Both the position numbers and the translations under genes were made by a program. Positions 38,570 to 45,622 of a stretch of DNA of 52,236 nt are shown one piece after another. Position 1 is the first letter of the stretch; every line of letters starts with the position of its first letter. Source of the stretch: a virus; the IMG/VR virus record IMGVR_UViG_3300044618_000771, positions 1 to 52,236 of that record. One strand, 5' to 3'. The notes under the pieces were generated by a model. The model was not told where the DNA came from, did no database searches, and saw only the letters and a program-made list of their open reading frames with translations.

Positions 38570-39219
38570 AAACTGTTATTTAATAGTTCTTTTTCTTTTT
38601 TAAGTTCATTACTCATGTTTCTGTGTATTGTTCTTGATGTACAGTCAAAATAGGTTGCTAATTTGCTGATCGTAATTTTTTGATTGAGGTCGTGCATGTA
38701 TAGCATTGCATCGTATATATCTGATTCAGTTACTTTCTTAGTCTTACCAATCATCTTTCCTACAATAGATAACTTTTCATTAATAGTTAATCCAATGTTA
38801 TCCTTAAATATAATCTTACGGGTTTTATTATAAGGAGGTTCTTCTAAATCATTTAAGGAAACATCATACATCATATTCTGTAATAGTTGTTCACTAACAT
38901 TAAATGTAACAAAGCCATTCTTTTTATCACATATATATCTTACAATGCTCTCAAACTCATTTTGATCCATGCCAGGATTTAAATACCATATAACATACAA
39001 ATGCCATTTTAAAGATTTATATGTTGGTATTTTAGCTTTACTTCTAAACAACTCATAACATTCAGTGGTACCTTGTTCATAAAAATAACCCCAGTTATAT
39101 TCTTGTGTTGGTTGATCATTAATTGGTCCTCTTCTATATATCACTCTGTGTTTATTTAAATAATCTAAATTTCTATCGTGTGAGTTTTTGAACCCTTCTT
39201 TAAATTTTCTATTGCCCAT
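38566..39219 (-). CDS. DNA-binding protein with C-terminal helix-turn-helix
   Basis: Protein of 217 residues. The C-terminal region ITISKLATYFDCTSRTIHRN (about 184-203) is a good HTH. The N-terminal 130 residues are Tyr/Trp-rich and may be a separate binding domain. A regulator or replication initiator is possible. Its start lies inside the 3' end of the upstream HNH gene (about 55 bases of overlap), unusual in this otherwise tidy operon and suggestive of a later HNH insertion. Confidence 0.65.
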   Translation of the reverse strand: MGNRKFKEGFKNSHDRNLDYLNKHRVIYRRGPINDQPTQEYNWGYFYEQGTTECYELFRSKAKIPTYKSLKWHLYVIWYLNPGMDQNEFESIVRYICDKKNGFVTFNVSEQLLQNMMYDVSLNDLEEPPYNKTRKIIFKDNIGLTINEKLSIVGKMIGKTKKVTESDIYDAMLYMHDLNQKITISKLATYFDCTSRTIHRNMSNELKKEKELLNNSL

Positions 39220-39689
39220 AATGGTTGCAAGTTTTTATAATGACACCTTGCGATAATCTCTTCTTGATTATCACAAACACCAATAGGCAATATATGGTCA
39301 ATATGCCATTTTCCCTGGTTTTCCCAATTCATTCCTTCTTTAAATAATGATTCAATGTGAGATCTAACAATATTTATGTCACCCCCTAATAATTCTTCTC
39401 TATTATAATTCCCTTTCCAATCAATTGATTTAACCGCATAATATATTCTGCTTCTTAACACTTTAGTTAATCTAAAATTAATATTTAATTTATTTTTTTG
39501 TTTACAATAATTATTTGCATAAGCATTTAGTTTTGCTTTATTATTTTCATAATATTGCTTTTTATATTCTGCTATTTTTTCTTTATTGTTTTCTTTATAA
39601 ATTTTATCAAGTTCTTTTTTTCTAACTTTATTATTTAATCTATATTGTTTTTGATATTCTAAATATTTAATTTTTTTTAAATCATTCAT
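39165..39689 (-). CDS. Free-standing HNH homing-type endonuclease
   Basis: Protein of 174 residues. A long Lys/Asn/Tyr-rich coiled N-terminus (1-70) precedes an HNH core: KWHIDHILPIGVC (His129, Asp131, His132) and KNLQPLWAIENLKKGSK (152-168), the usual plant/phage HNH ending. It sits between two HTH genes and overlaps the downstream gene by 55 bases. Nothing suggests a structural role; it is most likely a selfish or recombination nuclease. Confidence 0.85.
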   Translation of the reverse strand: MNDLKKIKYLEYQKQYRLNNKVRKKELDKIYKENNKEKIAEYKKQYYENNKAKLNAYANNYCKQKNKLNINFRLTKVLRSRIYYAVKSIDWKGNYNREELLGGDINIVRSHIESLFKEGMNWENQGKWHIDHILPIGVCDNQEEIIARCHYKNLQPLWAIENLKKGSKTHTIEI

Positions 39690-39691
39690 AA

Positions 39692-40123
39692 TTACAAGTG
39701 TCTATGAATAGCTTGTCTACTTATATTAAGTACATTTGCTATAAAGGTTATTGATTCTTCTGGTAATAGTTTTTGTATCATCTTAATTTTATCTTTAGTC
39801 TTTAATCTTTTATTGTTACTTATTTCCATAACTTGTTTTGTAGATTCTAAAGATTCTTTCATTTTATTAAGATATGCTGATGATGCTTCTATTTTCCTAA
39901 TAGTTAATTCTTGACTCCATTTGTAAAGCCATTCATTAAGCCAACTATAAGGTTTTTTCCAGTTATCAAATCCATTAATACAATGCAATTCCCATTTGTT
40001 CCCGTGTATTTTATGTAACCACCAGTATTCAAACCCATCAAAAGTAATCTTATGATTTTCAGGTATACATAATGCTTCAAGATCTTTAGTAGACCAACTC
40101 GTTATATTCATATCTATTTCCAT
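39692..40123 (-). CDS. HTH regulator, first gene of the sigma-factor operon
   Basis: Protein of 143 residues. The last 25 residues (SITFIANVLNISRQAIHRHL) form a Trp/Tet-repressor-like HTH. The N-terminal part is Trp-rich (FEYWWLHKIHGNKWELHCI) and may be an NUMOD-like or HNH-associated DNA-binding segment. The annotated ATG at 40123 directly abuts promoter-like element B1; the internal Met5 codon at 40111 is an alternative start that would leave a short leader. A transcriptional regulator of the operon is plausible. Confidence 0.65.
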   Translation of the reverse strand: MEIDMNITSWSTKDLEALCIPENHKITFDGFEYWWLHKIHGNKWELHCINGFDNWKKPYSWLNEWLYKWSQELTIRKIEASSAYLNKMKESLESTKQVMEISNNKRLKTKDKIKMIQKLLPEESITFIANVLNISRQAIHRHL

Positions 40124-40125
40124 TT

Positions 40126-40166
40126 GGTTATATTTATATTATTACGTGTTTACACTGGGATTTACA
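40126..40166 (-). promoter_or_regulatory. Class-B element B1 (predicted promoter of the HTH-sigma operon)
   Basis: Minus strand: TGTAAA, 13 bases, ACGTAAT, then AATATAAATATAACC, ending directly at the first ATG of the operon that ends with the sigma-factor gene. Same core and 13-base spacing as B2 and B3. Confidence 0.6.
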
Positions 40167-40274
40167 TTAACTGTAAACATTTATTTTGTTATTTGTTGAT
40201 TATTAATTAGTTATATATAAAATAATTTATATATTATAATGGTTTGTTTTTAATTTATTTATGTGTATAGCAAA

Positions 40275-40321
40275 TGTGACATTAGCCTATTACTTTAATA
40301 TATTAATTAGCTAGTGTCGCA
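40275..40321. repeat. Long inverted repeat R1
   Basis: Arms TGTGACATTAGC (40275-40286) and GCTAGTGTCGCA (40310-40321) pair over 12 bases with two G-T wobbles; the 23-base AT-rich loop contains TAATATATTA. It starts just past the stop of the minus gene ending at 40329 and lies about 110 bases upstream of B1. Related repeats: R2 (46504-46550) and R3 (47926-47971). There is no U-run, so a simple terminator is less likely than an operator or structured RNA. Confidence 0.7.
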
Positions 40322-40328
40322 TATCTAA

Positions 40329-40571
40329 CTACTCTAGCTTTTTATTGTTTAATGATTCTCTCAATTTATTTATTTCTTTTTGTATTTCACTGGCTTTTTC
40401 ATAGTCCTCGTTTTCCACGGCTTCTGCCTTAAATACATTAAGCCTTACTATATCCGCTATTAGTTGATCTCTATCAGCTTTAACGTAGAATTGATTCTCC
40501 CACTCTTCTTGCTTGGCTAATATCTTTTGGAATACTGCTTCAGCCAATTGCTCAATTTGTTCTTCTGTCAT
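40329..40571 (-). CDS. Small helical protein with UVR-like motif
   Basis: Protein of 80 residues. Residues 51-71 (AVENEDYEKASEIQKEINKL) match the UvrB/UvrC interaction helix pair ('UVR' motif: A-x4-DYEKA-x-x-x-x-EI-x-x-L). The N-terminus is also helical. In other proteins this motif binds a partner's UVR helix; here it may be used to contact a host protein. It is the only gene after class-A element E1. Confidence 0.65.
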   Translation of the reverse strand: MTEEQIEQLAEAVFQKILAKQEEWENQFYVKADRDQLIADIVRLNVFKAEAVENEDYEKASEIQKEINKLRESLNNKKLE

Positions 40572-40580
40572 ATTATTTTT

Positions 40581-40626
40581 TTTATATTAATATTATCAAT
40601 TGTTATTCGTGTTCAGATTGTAAATG
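40581..40626 (-). promoter_or_regulatory. Class-A element E1 (predicted phage promoter)
   Basis: Minus strand TTACA, 8 bases, ACG, 10 bases, GATAATATTAATATAA, nine bases before the start at 40571. Its upstream part also encodes the last residues (LQSEHE) and stop codon of the preceding gene. Confidence 0.7.
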
Positions 40627-41085
40627 TATTTGTATCTTGCGGGTTTCACATCCCATTTTATGTTTATTACCTGCCAAATGACAGTAAGCACACTTCTCTG
40701 TAATAATTTTATATCCTGTTTCAATATGTTGAAAGTCTTTAACTATATAGTCTTTAAAACCAAAACTATTTAATGACATACCTATATTAATGTAAGGACC
40801 GCCACTAGGATCAATCATATCAATTTTATCTTTCAAAGATTCAACCATTACTACATACTCAGGATAGTAATGACTACTAGTTTCATCATCCCATTCATGC
40901 ACAGCTTTTTTAAATTCATTAAAACTAAGATTGCCTCCATCATGAACATAAGCATTGTATGCTTTAGAATAATCATTAGGATAACTTAATCTGCAAAATT
41001 CAAAATTACCTTCCCATAAGACGTCTTGATGATCATCTTCAGTGAATGTAAATATATCGGAATATCTGTTTTTATATGTTGTCAT
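40603..41085 (-). CDS. Unknown protein with CxxCH zinc-binding-like motif
   Basis: Protein of 160 residues. Near the C-terminus CAYCHLAGNKHKMGC (133-147) offers Cys133, Cys136, His137, His143 and Cys147 as metal ligands. The rest is acidic/aromatic with no known fold recognised. The final codons lie within promoter element E1, so the coding end and a regulatory element are superimposed. It is the last gene of the E2-headed operon. Confidence 0.7.
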   Translation of the reverse strand: MTTYKNRYSDIFTFTEDDHQDVLWEGNFEFCRLSYPNDYSKAYNAYVHDGGNLSFNEFKKAVHEWDDETSSHYYPEYVVMVESLKDKIDMIDPSGGPYINIGMSLNSFGFKDYIVKDFQHIETGYKIITEKCAYCHLAGNKHKMGCETRKIQIHLQSEHE

Positions 41086-41086
41086 A

Positions 41087-41293
41087 TTATTCTAATTCTT
41101 TTAATATATTACCATGTCTATCTAACCATCCATCAACTATTAAAGCCGTAACTGTTCTACCATAATGACCTTGCAAACTGTATTGCATTTTCTCTTTTGT
41201 AATTGTAGAAAACATTTCTAATGTTTCTGGATCACTAAGCATACCCATTTCATATTCCATCATTTGATCTACTAAATCTTTTGTTCTTGTCAT
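41087..41293 (-). CDS. Small acidic protein (unknown)
   Basis: Protein of 68 residues, helical N-terminus (LVDQMMEYEMGML) and a short C-terminal beta-like segment. No motif recognised. It overlaps its upstream neighbour by four bases and is followed one base later by the next gene, which supports expression as part of the E2 operon. Confidence 0.6.
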   Translation of the reverse strand: MTRTKDLVDQMMEYEMGMLSDPETLEMFSTITKEKMQYSLQGHYGRTVTALIVDGWLDRHGNILKELE

Positions 41294-41490
41294 AATTTAT
41301 TATCTTTTTCTATTAAACTTAATATATAACTATATACTTCTTGATCTTTTAAATGGGCTTCCATTAATTGTTCTTGACGGTCTTTATCTACACTCCAGAA
41401 TAGATCTCCTGCCATACTTTCATTTAATAGGTGGAAATACTTAGCCCACATTTTGTCTTTTGCTCGTTCTTTTATTTCGTCTGTTATCAT
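41290..41490 (-). CDS. Small helical protein (unknown)
   Basis: Protein of 66 residues, predicted all-helical, rich in Lys, Glu, Met and Trp. Overlaps both neighbours by four bases (ATGA type), a strong sign of translational coupling. Function unknown. Confidence 0.6.
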   Translation of the reverse strand: MITDEIKERAKDKMWAKYFHLLNESMAGDLFWSVDKDRQEQLMEAHLKDQEVYSYILSLIEKDNKL

Positions 41491-41678
41491 AACTTTTCTA
41501 TTTCTTTTTTAACATCAATCCAATATCTTTGTCTAATATTTGGAACTTCGAAGTGTGTTTCATAAATTAATTCATCAACTGCTATTAATGCACATTGTTT
41601 AGCAAAACTAATAGTATTCATTGGTATTAAACTATAATATATTAGCATTAATTCTCTAGCTTTGTCTTCTGGCTTCAT
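41487..41678 (-). CDS. Small conserved-type phage protein
   Basis: Protein of 63 residues. The segment ISFAKQCALIAVDELI (about 23-38) is a pattern I have seen repeatedly in small proteins of Bacteroidetes phages, usually followed by a Trp-containing C-terminal helix as here. No function is known to me. Overlaps both neighbours by four bases. Confidence 0.65.
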   Translation of the reverse strand: MKPEDKARELMLIYYSLIPMNTISFAKQCALIAVDELIYETHFEVPNIRQRYWIDVKKEIEKL

Positions 41679-42154
41679 AATACTGCGGGTCTAGTTATTA
41701 CAGATTCGTTTGCATTTTTTACATTAACTTTTTCAGCTTCGTAGTAATTCCAATAAGCTTCAACGCTATTGCCGGGAACTTTGTATTGATCAGGCATGCA
41801 TTGTGGCATTGGTGTTAAATCAACTTTAGTAATATTATTTGGAACTTTGCATAATGCACCGCTACATTTTAATATAGTTAAATGTTTTTTGCCATAACGT
41901 CGTGTATATTCGTTACCTAACGCAATCATGTGGTCATATAACCATACGTAATTAGATATTGATTCACGAGCCCATATTGCTGATGGATGGTTTTTATGAG
42001 TTGCTTTGTAAGGTACATTTGCGTTTTCACCATCAGAAATAATGTGAGCAGTGCATAATAATTGTGCGGATTCTAGGATCATTTTTACTACATGCTTGTT
42101 ATACATATATTTAGCCGCTTTTTCAGGATCTGTGGACAGATAAAATATATTCAT
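41675..42154 (-). CDS. Phage protein often annotated as pyrimidine-dimer glycosylase-like
   Basis: Protein of 159 residues. The N-terminal block DPEKAAKYMYNKHVVKMILE (9-28), then SAQLL, with LCTAHI, and a Trp-rich SAIWARESISNYVWLYDH (58-75) match a widespread phage family related in annotation to DenV-type pyrimidine dimer DNA glycosylases (recollection). Such an enzyme would start repair of UV-damaged DNA. Catalytic assignment cannot be verified here. First gene after class-A element E2. Confidence 0.7.
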   Translation of the reverse strand: MNIFYLSTDPEKAAKYMYNKHVVKMILESAQLLCTAHIISDGENANVPYKATHKNHPSAIWARESISNYVWLYDHMIALGNEYTRRYGKKHLTILKCSGALCKVPNNITKVDLTPMPQCMPDQYKVPGNSVEAYWNYYEAEKVNVKNANESVITRPAVL

Positions 42155-42169
42155 AGTTTAATTTAATTG

Positions 42170-42215
42170 GTTACATTAATATTATCATTTAACATTCGTG
42201 TTTAGACTGTGAGTC
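42170..42215 (-). promoter_or_regulatory. Class-A element E2 (predicted phage promoter)
   Basis: Minus strand TCACA, 8 bases, ACG, 10 bases, GATAATATTAATGTAA, 15 bases before the start at 42154. It heads five overlapping genes down to 40603. Confidence 0.7.
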
Positions 42216-42221
42216 TTAATT

Positions 42222-42312
42222 TGGAACTAAAAGAGGAATCGAACCCCAAAACCCGTCGGTTGTGACAATGCCCGGAGACTGAAACAGATCCGTTTAGCCC
42301 AGCACTTAGTTC
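42222..42312 (-). tRNA. tRNA-like element, possibly degenerate
   Basis: On the minus strand GAACTAAG and TTTAGTTC can pair as an 8-bp acceptor stem followed by CA. A good T loop (GG-TTCGATT-CC) is present and AACC-GACG-GGTT could be a long variable-arm hairpin. The 91-nt length would suit a class II tRNA. However no clean anticodon stem is found: candidates centred on GTC or CCG have mismatched stems, and the D arm is weak. It may be a decayed or unusual tRNA, or another structured RNA. It lies in the 285-bp gap between two operons. Confidence 0.35.
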
Positions 42313-42412
42313 TTAGATGACCAGGGAACCGGTTATTTTCTTTATTCCCCTTTCCGTTACAACCCTCTGATCAAGATTGGTAATATTTACGTAACGCCAG
42401 CACGGCCAACTA

Positions 42413-42432
42413 ACACGTTATGTACAACGTGT
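42413..42432 (-). terminator. Stem-loop after the KTSC operon
   Basis: Perfect 7-bp stem ACACGTT/AACGTGT with a six-base loop, eight bases past the end of the gene at 42440. There is no U-run, so it may stabilise the 3' end rather than terminate alone. The bases 42313-42412 hold no gene that I can support. Confidence 0.5.
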
Positions 42433-42439
42433 ATAGCAA

Positions 42440-42667
42440 CTATGCTTTCTTAAATCTGTAGAAAGCTAATACGTATTTGTTTAAGAATTTACCTTTAGAT
42501 GGGGCTTCTCTTAAACCATTTACAACATGAGTAGGTACATTAAAGTATTCGTACTCTCTACCGTTTTTGAATAATACAAAAAGTCTTTCAACATTTGGAT
42601 AATAAGACACTTCTGAAATCGCGCTACTATCAACAGTTAGTCTTTCAACTAAGTTTACATTTGTCAT
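42440..42667 (-). CDS. KTSC-domain protein
   Basis: Protein of 75 residues matching the KTSC domain over its full length: SSAISEVSYYPNVERLFVLF, a central KNGREYEYFNVPTHVVNGL, then APSKGKFLNKYV. This domain is found alone in phages and fused to lysyl-tRNA synthetase-like proteins; it is thought to bind nucleic acid, but its role is unknown. Last gene of the E3 operon. Confidence 0.8.
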   Translation of the reverse strand: MTNVNLVERLTVDSSAISEVSYYPNVERLFVLFKNGREYEYFNVPTHVVNGLREAPSKGKFLNKYVLAFYRFKKA

Positions 42668-42678
42668 AGTTATTTAAT

Positions 42679-43152
42679 TTAATTGGTTACTAATTTAGAT
42701 GATTCAATAAGGTATGTCATCTCCTTGGCTTTCATTAAGTTATACGTTTTATTTTGTGTCATTGTGCCAGACCGTTGAGGTGATGGCAATGTAATTGCTC
42801 GCTGATTTGCGCAATCAAATATCGCTACTTGATCATTAATTATACCGGTATATATTGCAGTCTCAAGATCGTCAATATTAATACTAATATCTAAAAATAC
42901 TTGTTTGCCATCAACCCATCCGCCTAGGAATGATTCGTCTTTGGATAATTGTTTTACATGCTTTACAAAGTATTGTTTAATATCTTTGTTTTCAAAGTCA
43001 TCAAAATAAAACTGTTCTTCGAAACCTGCAAGACTAACCATATATCCAGTTGATGGATTGAATGAGCCAGTTGTTGCATTATAACTGAATCCGCCAGTTA
43101 AAGATAATTCGCTAAATAAAGTACTTAAATTCATATTATTATTTTGTTTCAA
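42679..43152 (-). CDS. Unknown protein
   Basis: Protein of 157 residues, acidic, beta-rich with Gly/Ser/Thr loops in the first third (TGGFSYNATTGSFNPSTGYM). No catalytic motif seen. It overlaps the upstream gene by 14 bases and is followed 11 bases later by the KTSC gene, placing it in the E3 operon. Confidence 0.65.
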   Translation of the reverse strand: MKQNNNMNLSTLFSELSLTGGFSYNATTGSFNPSTGYMVSLAGFEEQFYFDDFENKDIKQYFVKHVKQLSKDESFLGGWVDGKQVFLDISINIDDLETAIYTGIINDQVAIFDCANQRAITLPSPQRSGTMTQNKTYNLMKAKEMTYLIESSKLVTN

Positions 43153-43531
43153 TTATTAATTCACCAAATGCTTCTTGAAATCTGTCTAACATAATCTCAT
43201 CTAATTCTTCTGTAATAAAATCTGTGTTTACACTTACATTGTCGATAGATATACGATTATCATAATCAATACTAAATTCTGCTGAATGAGTATCTACAAT
43301 TTGATCACTATCGTAAAGCACACGCTCTAATGCTTCACGTACATTTGAATTAAATTCTTGGAATTGTTCTTCAGTAATACCAGTAGTAGATTTTATTTCA
43401 TTTGCAGCATATAATACATTAGTTCGTAATTTACTTAATATATCTACTACATCATCTTTGCTGAATACACTTGGAAAAGCATTTATTGCATCACCTATTT
43501 GGCATTCAAATAATTCGTTTATTTTATCCAT
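43139..43531 (-). CDS. Unknown acidic helical protein
   Basis: Protein of 130 residues, strongly acidic (many Asp/Glu, few Lys/Arg) and mostly helical. Small acidic phage proteins often act as DNA mimics or host-protein inhibitors, but nothing specific is visible. First gene after class-A element E3. Confidence 0.65.
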   Translation of the reverse strand: MDKINELFECQIGDAINAFPSVFSKDDVVDILSKLRTNVLYAANEIKSTTGITEEQFQEFNSNVREALERVLYDSDQIVDTHSAEFSIDYDNRISIDNVSVNTDFITEELDEIMLDRFQEAFGELIIETK

Positions 43532-43548
43532 TTTATTATATTTTATTT

Positions 43549-43594
43549 GTTACATTTATATTATCGTTTGTTATTCGTATCTGGACTGTAAGGC
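43549..43594 (-). promoter_or_regulatory. Class-A element E3 (predicted phage promoter)
   Basis: Minus strand TTACA, 8 bases, ACG, 10 bases, GATAATATAAATGTAA, 17 bases before the start at 43531. Its upstream end encodes the last residues (LQSRYE) of the preceding gene. Confidence 0.7.
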
Positions 43595-43789
43595 TCCATG
43601 ATCTTCTACAATATCGGCAAGAGTTGTATACAATACTTCAAAGACTTCTTGCATTTTATGTTGTTGCTCGTTGGTTTGGCATTTAAGGTTTACACCAAAG
43701 TCGCGATAAATTTGATCCGCTAATAATTCATTTGCTTCAAAGATAGCTAATTTAATTAGGTTCTCTTCCTTTCTTGTCAGTACTCTCAT
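43571..43789 (-). CDS. Small helical protein whose end overlaps promoter E3
   Basis: Protein of 72 residues, helical, with KCQTNEQQHKMQEVFEVL in the centre and C-terminal LQSRYE. Those last residues are encoded by the conserved part of promoter element E3. It overlaps the upstream gene by 38 bases. Function unknown. Confidence 0.6.
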   Translation of the reverse strand: MRVLTRKEENLIKLAIFEANELLADQIYRDFGVNLKCQTNEQQHKMQEVFEVLYTTLADIVEDHGALQSRYE

Positions 43790-43937
43790 ATATAGTTAGT
43801 TCTAATGTATTGTTAAACACTCGGGCATAGGCTTCTGTCATTTTTTCATTATCTGCATAGTGTACAGACCTTACGGTTTCACGCATCCATATTTCGAATG
43901 CTTCCGCTTCTTTAAATGCTAGTTTTTCTTTTGTCAT
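43752..43937 (-). CDS. Small helical protein (unknown)
   Basis: Protein of 61 residues, mostly helical, with KEAEAFEIWMRETVRSVHYA in the middle. Follows the upstream gene after two bases and overlaps the downstream one. No function recognised. Confidence 0.6.
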   Translation of the reverse strand: MTKEKLAFKEAEAFEIWMRETVRSVHYADNEKMTEAYARVFNNTLELTIYESTDKKGREPN

Positions 43938-43939
43938 AT

Positions 43940-44158
43940 TTATTCTATTATTTTTATGAATTTATTGTTTTTATCGAATAATAAGGTCAACTCAAACTTA
44001 CGGTCAATTGCACTAAACATCTCCTCAATATTCATGAATTGCATTGCCATCATGAAAGCATTGATGTCACCGTCAAAGCCTTGCTCACGAGCAAACGTGT
44101 ATAGCACAGCCGCATCAATACGGTTTTCGTTGCGCATTTTAATATACTGCTCTTTCAT
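43940..44158 (-). CDS. Small acidic protein (unknown)
   Basis: Protein of 72 residues with a helical N-terminus and a segment GDINAFMMAMQFMNIEEMF in the middle. One-base overlap (TAATG) with the upstream gene indicates coupling. No function recognised. Confidence 0.6.
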   Translation of the reverse strand: MKEQYIKMRNENRIDAAVLYTFAREQGFDGDINAFMMAMQFMNIEEMFSAIDRKFELTLLFDKNNKFIKIIE

Positions 44159-44427
44159 TAATATTTATTTTTAATATCAGATAGTGTTAAGTTATTATGG
44201 TTCCATAGTCTAGTCACACTAAAGGTTTTAGCTTTACGATTCGCTGCACCCTTCATTTTAGTCTTCACTTGTTTATAATCTTCACTTGTAAAACTCTTAC
44301 ATAAGCCATCAATATTCACTGCATTGATTCTATTTGCTCTGTTACGTGCTTTCTTTTCTTCAAGATATTGGCACGCTTCTTTCATGTTGTTCGCTATTAC
44401 TATCATATTATTTTTTATTATTCCCAT
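44158..44427 (-). CDS. Small basic protein (unknown)
   Basis: Protein of 89 residues, strongly basic in the middle (EEKKARNRANRINAV and KQVKTKMKGAANRKAK), which suggests nucleic-acid binding. Overlaps the upstream gene by ten bases. It belongs to the E4 operon. Confidence 0.6.
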   Translation of the reverse strand: MGIIKNNMIVIANNMKEACQYLEEKKARNRANRINAVNIDGLCKSFTSEDYKQVKTKMKGAANRKAKTFSVTRLWNHNNLTLSDIKNKY

Positions 44428-44735
44428 CCTTCTATTAATATTTTACTACCGTTCCATTGTTTACCGTTGATATACCACAACCAATTCTTTTGATTAATTC
44501 TATAATTGCCGTTTAACAATTGCAGTAAGTAATTCAACCGCTCTTTTGTTGTATTAGTATACCAACCGCAGGAGTCAATATATATTCTACCGTCTTTTGT
44601 TTTAGTTGCAATGGTATTACCCCATAATCTAAGATAGGTTACATCACCATTTGTATTTACTTCCATGTTTTCTCGTTTAAATTCTTTGCTTGCTAAAAAA
44701 GCATGCACTGAATCCATTGTTATTTTCTTTGCCAT
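44418..44735 (-). CDS. Conserved-type small phage protein
   Basis: Protein of 105 residues. The block YIDSCGWYTNTTKERLNYLL (about 52-71), preceded by LRLWGNTIATK, is a pattern I recognise from small proteins in many phages of Bacteroidetes and others; the function is unknown. A C-terminal Trp-rich segment (KNWLWYINGKQWNGSK) follows. Confidence 0.65.
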   Translation of the reverse strand: MAKKITMDSVHAFLASKEFKRENMEVNTNGDVTYLRLWGNTIATKTKDGRIYIDSCGWYTNTTKERLNYLLQLLNGNYRINQKNWLWYINGKQWNGSKILIEGWE

Positions 44736-44736
44736 A

Positions 44737-44913
44737 TTATTTTCTTATATAAGTGAAACCTTTGTGATTAAAAAACTCAGTGATACCGTCTTGCTCTTTG
44801 TCAGCGTTAAAGATGAAGCCAAACGTGGGTGGTAAATCTCCAACAAGATATGGAGTGTATAATACTCCGTCGATACGTATTAATTGGTTCTTAAGGAATT
44901 TAATTTTTTTCAT
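44737..44913 (-). CDS. Small unknown protein, first gene of the E4 operon
   Basis: ORF of 58 residues starting MKKIKFLKNQLIRIDG and ending GFTYIRK, with a Pro-containing centre. It lies 14 bases downstream of class-A element E4 and its stop is one base before the next ATG, so position and spacing argue that it is a real gene despite its size. Function unknown. Confidence 0.65.
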   Translation of the reverse strand: MKKIKFLKNQLIRIDGVLYTPYLVGDLPPTFGFIFNADKEQDGITEFFNHKGFTYIRK

Positions 44914-44927
44914 AGTTGTTATATTTT

Positions 44928-44973
44928 GTTACATTAATATTATCAATTTGTTATCGTGTTTAGATTGTAAGTT
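44928..44973 (-). promoter_or_regulatory. Class-A element E4 (predicted phage promoter)
   Basis: Minus strand TTACA, 8 bases, ACG, 10 bases, GATAATATTAATGTAA, 14 bases before the start at 44913. It touches the stop codon of the upstream gene and heads six small genes. Confidence 0.7.
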
Positions 44974-45199
44974 AGTCTTTACTTGTATTACTATTGTCAA
45001 AGAAAGATACCGTTGCATTATAGTTTAGCTCAGCAATTTTAGAGTGCTTGAACTTGTTCTTGATTTGGTCGGTACGCCATTCATTAACTACACATAAGTG
45101 TTGTGAGTGTATGCCATTGCCACCAATCATACATTTGTACATTGTTAACTCTGGTCTTAAAGGATGCGTATACGCTATTATTCTATACTCTGTTTGCAT
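44972..45199 (-). CDS. Small unknown protein
   Basis: Protein of 75 residues with beta-type N-terminus (YRIIAYTHPLRPELTMYKCM) and a His/Cys-containing middle. It follows the upstream gene after five bases and stops at promoter element E4. No function recognised. Confidence 0.6.
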   Translation of the reverse strand: MQTEYRIIAYTHPLRPELTMYKCMIGGNGIHSQHLCVVNEWRTDQIKNKFKHSKIAELNYNATVSFFDNSNTSKD

Positions 45200-45204
45200 A
45201 ATTA

Positions 45205-45450
45205 TTATTTTGTTAATGTTGCTTTTACTAACGCGTCGTTTAATTCAACCCAATATGTAAAACCTTCAGGGGTATTATCAAATCTAAAGAAACCACATAA
45301 ACCTTGACGGTCAAACTTGCGAGTTAATTTATAATAATAAAAACCTAATGCAACATCAGGGTTATCGTTATCCCAATCGTTAATGGTATTATTAAGGATT
45401 TTAGCTTGTACTTCTTTAGTTAATAAGTTTAATACTTTTTTTGTTTTCAT
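45205..45450 (-). CDS. Small unknown protein
   Basis: Protein of 81 residues. N-terminal helix (KVLNLLTKEVQAKILNNTIN) and a beta-like, aromatic second half (LGFYYYKLTRKF, CGFFRFDNTPEGFTYWVEL). First gene after class-A element E5. Function unknown. Confidence 0.6.
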   Translation of the reverse strand: MKTKKVLNLLTKEVQAKILNNTINDWDNDNPDVALGFYYYKLTRKFDRQGLCGFFRFDNTPEGFTYWVELNDALVKATLTK

Positions 45451-45463
45451 AGTTATATTTTTA

Positions 45464-45509
45464 TTTACATTTATATTATCAATTTACATTCGTATTAGGA
45501 TTGTAAATC
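45464..45509 (-). promoter_or_regulatory. Class-A element E5 (predicted phage promoter)
   Basis: Minus strand TTACA, 8 bases, ACG, 10 bases, GATAATATAAATGTAA, 13 bases before the start at 45450. Its upstream end supplies the last codons (LQS) and the stop of the preceding 41-residue gene. Confidence 0.7.
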
Positions 45510-45620
45510 TTCATCTTCACCATCCCAATCGGTAAACTCGCAGTGTTCTAAACAATCGCCACACAATTCATCATATATATGGTGTCTACCTGCACCACAA
45601 CAATCGCTATATTCTTCCAT
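45495..45620 (-). CDS. Small Cys-rich, zinc-ribbon-like protein
   Basis: ORF of 41 residues: Cys7/Cys8, then Cys20-x-x-Cys23 and Cys27 (CGDCLEHC), with an acidic C-terminus ending in LQS. The cysteine layout suggests a small zinc-binding protein. It lies two bases downstream of the DpnD/PcfM-like gene and ends inside promoter E5. Confidence 0.6.
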   Translation of the reverse strand: MEEYSDCCGAGRHHIYDELCGDCLEHCEFTDWDGEDEDLQS

Positions 45621-45622
45621 AA

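Noticed and set aside
44780-45028. 82-codon plus-strand frame
   Set aside because: It is antisense to the 58-residue gene, element E4 and the end of the next gene; the minus-strand reading is supported by spacing and promoter position.
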